Below are positions 1 through 7,400 of a stretch of 11,255 nt of DNA, in pieces. A program made the translations under genes and the position numbers. The first letter of the stretch is position 1, and each line of letters starts with the position of its first letter. This DNA comes from DAONJL01 sp035405645 [NCBI: bacterium] (GTDB lineage Bacteria; JAGOBX01; DAONJL01): contig DAONJL010000040.1 in NCBI GenBank assembly GCA_035405645.1, forward strand, positions 13,416 to 24,670, read 5' to 3'. The notes below the pieces were generated by a model that was given only the letters and a program-made list of their open reading frames with translations, was not told the origin of the DNA and made no database searches.

Positions 1-72
1 AAAGGAATCGAAAAAGGAATCGAAAAAGGAATCGAAAAAGGAATCGAAAAAGGAATCGAGAAAGGAATTGAG
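1..72 (+). repeat. Six in-frame 12-bp tandem repeats (unit AAAGGAATCGAA, encoding KGIE)
   Basis: Six consecutive 12-bp units start at 1, 13, 25, 37, 49 and 61. The first four are identical (AAAGGAATCGAA). The fifth ends in GAG, and the sixth has ATT for ATC as well as GAG. Each unit encodes Lys-Gly-Ile-Glu, so gain or loss of a unit keeps the reading frame. The array probably continues to the left, as the window opens at a unit boundary. The near-identity at DNA level, not just protein level, suggests recent slippage expansion. Confidence 0.92.
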
Positions 73-201
73 AAACAAAAAATTGAGACTATAAAAAGAA
101 TGTTTCAAAAAGGATATAAAATTAATGATATTGCTGATATATTAAATGTTAGTAAAAATAAAATTTACCGAATTAGTAAAAGAATAAAAAATAATAATTA
201 A
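1..201 (+). CDS. C-terminal fragment of a probable Rpn-family (PD-(D/E)XK nuclease/transposase-like) protein
   Basis: Only the last 66 codons are in the window, read in frame 1 and ending at TAA 199-201; the start and any catalytic domain lie upstream. The visible part opens with six Lys-Gly-Ile-Glu tetrads (residues 1-24), then KQKIETIKRMFQKGYK and a helix-turn-helix-like segment (INDIADILNVSKNKIYRI, about residues 41-58), ending in a basic, Asn-rich tail. A Gly-Ile/Lys-Glu repeat followed by a short HTH-like tail is typical of the C-terminus of Rpn recombination-promoting nuclease / PD-(D/E)XK transposase-family proteins, which are found in many bacterial genomes and are often multicopy. 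The family call rests only on this tail, because the nuclease motifs are not visible. The repeat could equally belong to another coiled, charged protein. The stop codon lies 40 nt before purD, so co-transcription is possible, but no functional link is evident. Confidence 0.6.
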   Translation, partial: KGIEKGIEKGIEKGIEKGIEKGIEKQKIETIKRMFQKGYKINDIADILNVSKNKIYRISKRIKNNN

Positions 202-241
202 AGAAAAATAAATTAATTTATTACAGCAAAATAATTAGAAA

Positions 242-1471
242 ATGAGAATTTTAATAATAGGTCAGGGCGGCAGAGAATATGCATTTGCTAAATATTTAAA
301 TAAAAATAATGAAATATTTTTTTATCCTTCCAATAATTTATTAAATGAAATATACCAATCATTAAATGAAGAAAAAAATTTAATAAATGAAATAAAACAA
401 AAAAATATTAATTTATGTATTATAGGACCAGAAAAATATTTAGCACAAGGTTTAGTTGATAAATTAAAAAAAGAAAATATTTTAGTTTTTGGACCAACAA
501 AAAAATGTGCTTTGCTTGAAACAAGTAAATTATTCGCTAAAAAATTTATGATTAAATATTCTATCCCTACTCCAAAATTTTTTGTAATAAACAATTTAAA
601 AGAAGGTAAAGAAAAAATTAATAAATTTCCTGCTGTATTAAAATATGATGGATTAGCAGGTGGTAAAGGAGTGGAAATATGCTGGACAAAAGATGAAGTA
701 AATAATTATTTAATAAATGTATTTGAAAAAAATAAATTTGGAAAAATCAAGCCAATAATTATCGAAGAATATTTAAATGGCGACGAATTATCTGTTATTT
801 GTGCAGTATCAAATTTTGAGTATTTTATTTTCCCGCCTGCACGCGATTATAAAAGATTACTTAATAATAATAAAGGTCCAAATACTGGTGGTATGGGTGC
901 TGTTGCATCTCAAAAAATAATAAAAAAATCATTATTAAAACAAATTGAAGAACAAATAATAAAACCAACAATTAATGGCTTAAAAAGAGAATGCTTGGAT
1001 TACACTGGTTTTTTGTATTTTGGATTAATACTCACAAAAGAAGGTCCAAAAGTATTAGAATATAATTGTCGATTTGGCGACCCAGAAGCACAGGTAATTT
1101 TACCATTAATAAAAGGTGATTTTGCAAAATTTATTTTTAATCTTTGTAAAAAAATTTTTGATAAAAAAATTATTCAATTTTCAAATAAATGGTCAATTTG
1201 TGTTGTGTGTTCTGCGCCTGGTTATCCTGAAAATCCAGAAAAGAATCTTGAAATTTTTGGTCTTGAAAAAATTAAAAAATCACAAATATTTTTTGCTGGT
1301 ATTGACAAAATAAATAAAAAATATTTTACTAATAGTGGTAGAGTTTTAGCAATTGGTTATACACATAGAAATTTTAATATTGCAAGAAATATAGTCTATT
1401 CTGAAATAAAAAAAATTAAGTGGAAAAATATTCACTTTCGAAACGATATTGGCAAAGAATTTTTAAAATGA
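242..1471 (+). CDS. purD: Phosphoribosylamine-glycine ligase (GAR synthetase)
   Basis: This 409-aa cytoplasmic ATP-grasp enzyme joins 5-phosphoribosylamine and glycine, using ATP, to make GAR in the second step of de novo purine synthesis. The N-terminal fold begins MRILIIGQGGREYA. The ATP-grasp core has LKYDGLAGGKGV (133-144), EEYLNGDELS, PPARDYKR (about 198-205), GPNTGGMGA (212-220) and EYNCRFGDPEAQ (273-284), where Glu273 and Asn275 are the expected metal ligands. The C-terminal part has the family's GRVLAIG and a final HFRNDIGKEFLK. Length is slightly below the usual 420-430 residues. Tyr replaces the usual His in GREH (Tyr13) and in DHKR (Tyr203). Otherwise the key residues are kept and the enzyme is probably active. 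The ATG at 242 gives the canonical N-terminus; no clear Shine-Dalgarno precedes it. The stop overlaps the next gene's start. No other purine gene is visible in the window. Confidence 0.96.
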   Translation: MRILIIGQGGREYAFAKYLNKNNEIFFYPSNNLLNEIYQSLNEEKNLINEIKQKNINLCIIGPEKYLAQGLVDKLKKENILVFGPTKKCALLETSKLFAKKFMIKYSIPTPKFFVINNLKEGKEKINKFPAVLKYDGLAGGKGVEICWTKDEVNNYLINVFEKNKFGKIKPIIIEEYLNGDELSVICAVSNFEYFIFPPARDYKRLLNNNKGPNTGGMGAVASQKIIKKSLLKQIEEQIIKPTINGLKRECLDYTGFLYFGLILTKEGPKVLEYNCRFGDPEAQVILPLIKGDFAKFIFNLCKKIFDKKIIQFSNKWSICVVCSAPGYPENPEKNLEIFGLEKIKKSQIFFAGIDKINKKYFTNSGRVLAIGYTHRNFNIARNIVYSEIKKIKWKNIHFRNDIGKEFLK

Positions 1472-4400
1472 AATTTATAAAAAATATTTTTTTTATTTCT
1501 TTTATTTTATCATCCTCTCTTTTTTCAGCTGCTTCAATTTCAAATTTAACAAATTCACCAGACCCAATTGCTATTGGAAATTCAACTACAATTAATTTTA
1601 CTTTATCAAATAATAATCGTGATATAATGATTGGTATCTGGAATGAAACTGGTGTGCTTGTTAGAAAATTAATTGTTCAGGATACAACAACAGGTGCAAA
1701 ATCAATTATCTGGGATGGTAAAGATGATTATGGTAATAATTGTCCAAAAGGTATATACAAAGCCAAAATATTAGTTGGAATGAATTTAACTAATACATTA
1801 AATATACAATCAAATGAAGCATTTTCAGAACCAACAGATTTAGCAGTTGATGCTGATGGTAATCTATATGTCGCTGATTCTAATAATAATAGAATACATA
1901 AAATAAGTAAGGATGGAACACATTTATGGGTTAAAGGTTCTCTTGGTAGTGGTGGCACAATTGGTGGTGAACCAGAATTTGATTATCCGCGGGGCATAGC
2001 AGTCGATAAAAATGGTTATATTTATGTATCAGATATGAATAATGGTAGAGTGCAAAAATTAAATCCTGATGGAACTATTAATGATACTGATTTTGCACAG
2101 GTTGATGCTGATTATCAACTTGACGGAACAGTATATAAATTACGGGGTCTTGATTGTAATGATACTTTTCTATATATAATTTATGACGATGATGGCGCAG
2201 CAAATAATGATGGGGACAATGTCTGGATAAGAGAAATAAGGTTATCAAATGGCTCTTTAAATAAAAGTTATAGAAACGGAACACAATTTGTAAATAATGA
2301 TGCATCAGGATATGAAGAAATAAGTGATGTAGTTTGTGCTCGTGGTATGCCTCCTGTTGCTAATGATACTTATATTGTTGTTTCTGTACCATCGCAAAAT
2401 GTTAATAGTATGTATATAATAAGACAGAATGGCACTGCAACATTAAAATTTAGTGGTTATGGAAATTTTCAAGGTCTTGCAATTGATTCTGGTACTGATG
2501 CTGGTAATAGAACTATATTTGCTGTGGATGCTAATAATAATTTAATTTATAAAATGATATGGGATCAAGGCACAACACTAACAATATCTGATACTTTTGG
2601 TGATAATGAACCGAGTTGGACAGCAAATAATATTTCACTAAATAGTCCAAAAGGAATTGCTTATGATTCAACAAGAAATTATTTATGGGTAGCAGATACA
2701 AAAAATAATAGAATATTACGATTTAATTCAATAAATGGTGAATATCAATTAGCAATAAATTCACCAAATTGGGCAATGTCTCAACCAAAAGATATAGCAG
2801 GTGATAGCGCAGGCTTTATTTATGTCTGTGATTATATAAATAATCGCATACATAAATTTAACTATAATGGCGAAGAGCAAGAAGGCTGGCCAAAAGGTAA
2901 ATTTGGTAATGGGGGAGTAGTTGGTGGCGAACCTGAATTTAATGGCCCTTTTGGAATAGCAATTGATAGTGCTGGTTTTATTTTTGTTACAGACCAGAAA
3001 AATGGAAGAATCCAAAAATTAAATTCAGATGGTACTATTAATGATTCAAACTGGGCTAATATAAAAGTAAATGATACTTATCCTTTTAATGTTAATAATC
3101 ATTGTTTGCGCGGTTTAGCTATTAGTGATACATTTTTATATTATATGTTTGATGATGATTTAGTAAATACAAGTAATGAACGAATCTGGTTAAGAAAAGT
3201 AAATTTGAATACGAAACAAATAACTGCATTGTTAAATAATGTTGATTGGGGAAAATTAGGTAATAATAAACCATCACAAAGTTATCCGATTGTTAATGAT
3301 TTAGTGATAGAATCAACAGATAAATATCTATATATCACAAATGCTGATATGCCAGGTGATGCAACAAATAGTAATGTTTTAAGAAAAGTCCAAACAAGTA
3401 ATGGCACATATATAGATTTAATTTCAAATGCAGGTGAAGTATGGGGAATAGCAATAGATGAATTTGATGTGCTATATATAACAAAATGTTATGATGCAAC
3501 AACAGGTTCAAAAACAACAGAAAATAAAATATATCGTTATTATGACCCAAATATACCTCCTACCACAAATCCTTCTACTCTTGGTGCAAGTGGTTCTGCT
3601 AATGCTACTTTATTAGGGCTAAGTTCAACAGGTTATGGTTATATGCCATGGGGCAGTTATGGCGCTGGTACAGGTCAGATGAATCGTTGTGATTTTATTT
3701 ATTATGATAAAATAAATAAATGTTTCTGGGTTTCTGATTCTTTTAATAATCGTCTTATGCGCTGGAATATTTCTTATGATGAAACTAATTTAGAAAATTA
3801 TGAAGAAGAAATCACAATAGAAAATCCTGCTGATACACCACAAATAATTGGAATAACTATTTATGGAAATAATGTAAATTATTATTCATCAGAAAATAAA
3901 TATTATCTAAGGGATGGTGATAATGATACATTAATTATAACATTTAATGTAACAATGGACACAAGTATTTTACCTGAAGTTGTAATTGTATTTGCAAATA
4001 ATTACGAAACAACTGTAACAATAAAAAGTTACATAACAAATACCTGGATAGGAACTTTTAATGTTCCAAATAATTGTGATGGAATAGCAAAAATACGAGT
4101 AAGTAATGCAAGAGGTTCAGCAGGTCAAGGAAATAAATTACAGACACCTAATCCAGATGAAAGTAAAACATTTGTAGTGGATGCAACACCGCCTGCTCCA
4201 CCAGTAATAGATTTAGCAAATCCAACAAATACTACATCAAATCCTATTGCACCTGCTGTTCAAGGTTCTGTAAATGATGCTAATCCTGATATTGTCCATA
4301 TTTATACTTTTCCTTATGCTACAAATGATACTTATGTATTTAGTCAAACAAACATAAAAACTGATGCAACTGGAAAATTTGCAGCAGTAAATGTATTATT

Positions 4401-7400
4401 ACAAACACCAGCACCATCAGTAAATTATATAGCAGGTGTGGCAGTAGATAAAGCAGGCAATATAAGTGATACATCATCGCCGAGAATTTTAGTAAATTTT
4501 TTAGCAGGTAATCCTGGTGTTAGTGATATTACGCCAGACCCTGATGCTGGTTTGTATATAAATGATAGTGGAACATTTTTTATTAAATATACTGCTGCTG
4601 AAAATATTACTGTTCCCTGCACAGTAATTATTTACATTCCTGATGGCTGGACTCCTCCTCAAAATTCTTATTCTTCTATAGCAGGTTATGTAAGATTAAA
4701 TAATGATTCAAGTAATGTAAGTGATATAACTATAAAAACAATAAATTCAGGTGAAACATTTATTATTGTTACATTCTCCTCAATGACATCAGGTGGTTAT
4801 TTTATTGTAAATTATGGTGATACACAAAATGGCTTATATCCTGGTGCAGTTGCTACAATAACACAAAATGCTAATCTTGGTGAAAATGTATTTATTATGC
4901 AACGTCAAAAATCAGGCAGTAATTTAGAAGATGTAAAATCAGATGGAATTTTTGTTCGTGGCAGACCTGTTGAAGTCTGGACTGTTGATTATGCTGGTAG
5001 TGATACTTTATATAAAGGACAAACTGATAAAAAAATGCTTGAGATATATTTAAAAAATTTAAGTTCATACAAAACAACAGAAATTGTTGGTTTGATTCTT
5101 GATATTGAAGATACGCAAAATAATTCTGTTATTCCATCATCAGTAATTTCAAAAATAATAGTAAAAAATAGCACTCTTGATGTAATCTATGTTAGTGATG
5201 AAACAATAGAAGCAAGTGGTAAACAAATAAATTTAACATTTTCACAAATATTAGAATTGCAACCTCTTGAAACAAAAGTATTAGAATTATTTATAAATGT
5301 TCCAGTAAATGCAACAGGTGCAGGATTCAGAATCGACATAAATGATTCTGGTTCAATAATTGCCAGAAATAAAACAAATCCATCAGTAAAAATATATGGT
5401 GAAGCAAAATCAGGCTATGCTTTTAATGCTATGTATTCTAATTATTTAAAAATAGCAACTGCCGAGGCGGCCACTGATTTAAAAATTCAATATTCTAATT
5501 CAATACCATCAACAGTATCAAAAGGTCAAACAAATGTTCGAATAATGAGTATTACATTTGTAAATCCAATAATTAATTCAGCTGCTGTAAAAATAAATAC
5601 AATAAAATTAAAATCACTGGATGCTTATAACAATAGTCAAATTATGAGTAACATAATAGGAAGAATAAAATTACAAAAAAATACAGGTTCACCAATTTAT
5701 ATAAATTCAACAACAATACCAAATTCAGATAGTATTGTTTTAACTCCAAATGATTTGCGAATTTATTATAATGATACTTTAACAATAGATGTTTATGCTG
5801 ATATAAAACTGGATGCTACTTCTGATTCTTTTAAGTTTTCGTTATTTGATTCATCATATATAATTGCAGTTGATGCAAATGTTCAAACAAATCAGTGCAC
5901 AGTTACAGGTTTAACACCAACAGATACTTTTCCAATGAATACAGATTCTTGTTTAATTCAATTACCAGCAAAAATAAATGTAAAATACATTTCTATAAGC
6001 GAAACAACAGTAATACGAGGAAATGAATTTAATGTAAATGTATATATAGAAGCAGAAAATAATCGTGCTAATGCTTATATAATTCCATCGAGTAGTGATT
6101 TAAAATTTATAATAAATGGAAGTGATTCAACAACTGAATTTAATATAACATCATATCCATCTGCAATAACACTCAATAGTGGTAGTGGTGAAACATTAAC
6201 ATACACTGTAAAACAAAATAATGGCTTTTCAACTGGTGAAGCAAGCATAAATATTAATACATCTGCATATAGACCTTTATCTTTTGATTTTAATGATTAT
6301 TTTTATGGGGCACAATCAATATTATCATCTGATACTGATGGGGCTGATATAATTGATACAATAACAATAACAAATAAATTAGCAGATGTAATTGCTGAAG
6401 TTGTGGCTGATACGATGCCTACTGCAAATTATCAAAATATAGTAGTATTAAAATTAAAAATAGTTAACAATAGTATAACAGCAGATAGTTGTAATCAAAT
6501 TGCTGTTAATACAAATAATACTTCAAATTCAGATGTTAAATATATAAAATTATGGCTTGACCAAAATAAAAATGATATATTTGAACCAGCAGTTGATACA
6601 CTATTAAATACTGGTGCTGTTGATGATGGTATAGAAACATTTATAAATTTAGGAATAACAATAAATGGCAGTGATTATCAAAGATTTTTTATTACTTATG
6701 ATTTAAATACAAATGTAACTGATAGTAATATACTTGATTGTTATATACCTGCTAATGGAATATCTTTATTAAATGCTGGTAATTTAGAAGCAACACAATT
6801 AAATTCATCTGGCACAATAATAATAAATGTTATAGCAAAAAAATTAAGTATTACTCCACAAAATAGCACAGCTGCACTTGGCACAATAAAAACTTTAACA
6901 TTATCAGCAGTTGATGAATATGGTAATATTGATTTAGGAAAAAATATATCTGTTTCAGTTACAATCACAGATTCTTATTCACCTTCAGCATATATATATT
7001 CAACAACTCCATCTGGCTGGATAATAAATAATAATCAGGCAAGTGGAAATTTATCAAATGGTGTTGCTACTGTTTCTATTTTTGATGCTACTAATATCGA
7101 TACTGTTAATGTTGCACTTATTTCATTTCCAGTTCTTGATAATTATGACACTGCTTTAATTGTATTTAATCAGGAAGCAAATGCTGCAGTATATAATATA
7201 ACACCATCTTATCCTGCTGCTGGTGAAACTGATATTTTAATTCTTGATATTTATATAAATAATCCTGCTTTAAGTGATACAATAACAACAATAACAATAA
7301 ATTCATTAAATACAAATGATAGTGATATTTATTTAGTAAAATTATTTGTTGATAGTGGTGCAGTTGGTTTTAATGGGTCAAACATTGATAGTTTATGCGC

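Noticed and set aside
1-72. The 12-bp repeats as a CRISPR array or a phage-type direct repeat
   Set aside because: There are no spacers, the units are contiguous, and they lie in an open coding frame encoding KGIE.
207-222. 16-nt perfect AT-only palindrome between the Rpn-like gene and purD
   Set aside because: All A/T in a very AT-rich spacer, so chance is likely. No T-run or operator-like partner marks it as a terminator or binding site.
322-594. Minus-strand open frame of about 90 codons inside purD
   Set aside because: It is a shadow of the purD coding frame. The product has no recognisable motif and purD is unambiguous on the other strand.
1116-1313. Plus-strand open frame inside purD in another frame
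   Set aside because: It overlaps the conserved C-terminal half of purD; its Leu/Ile/Lys-rich product looks like out-of-frame AT-rich sequence.
1420-1467. Upstream in-frame ATG at 1420 as the start of the giant protein
   Set aside because: It would overlap purD by 52 nt and put 16 charged residues before the signal peptide; ATG 1468 gives a canonical signal peptide and a typical 4-nt overlap.
1728-6968. Several minus-strand open frames of 60-84 codons opposite the giant gene
   Set aside because: All lie fully within the plus-strand coding region, have no start context and give low-complexity products; they are chance frames.
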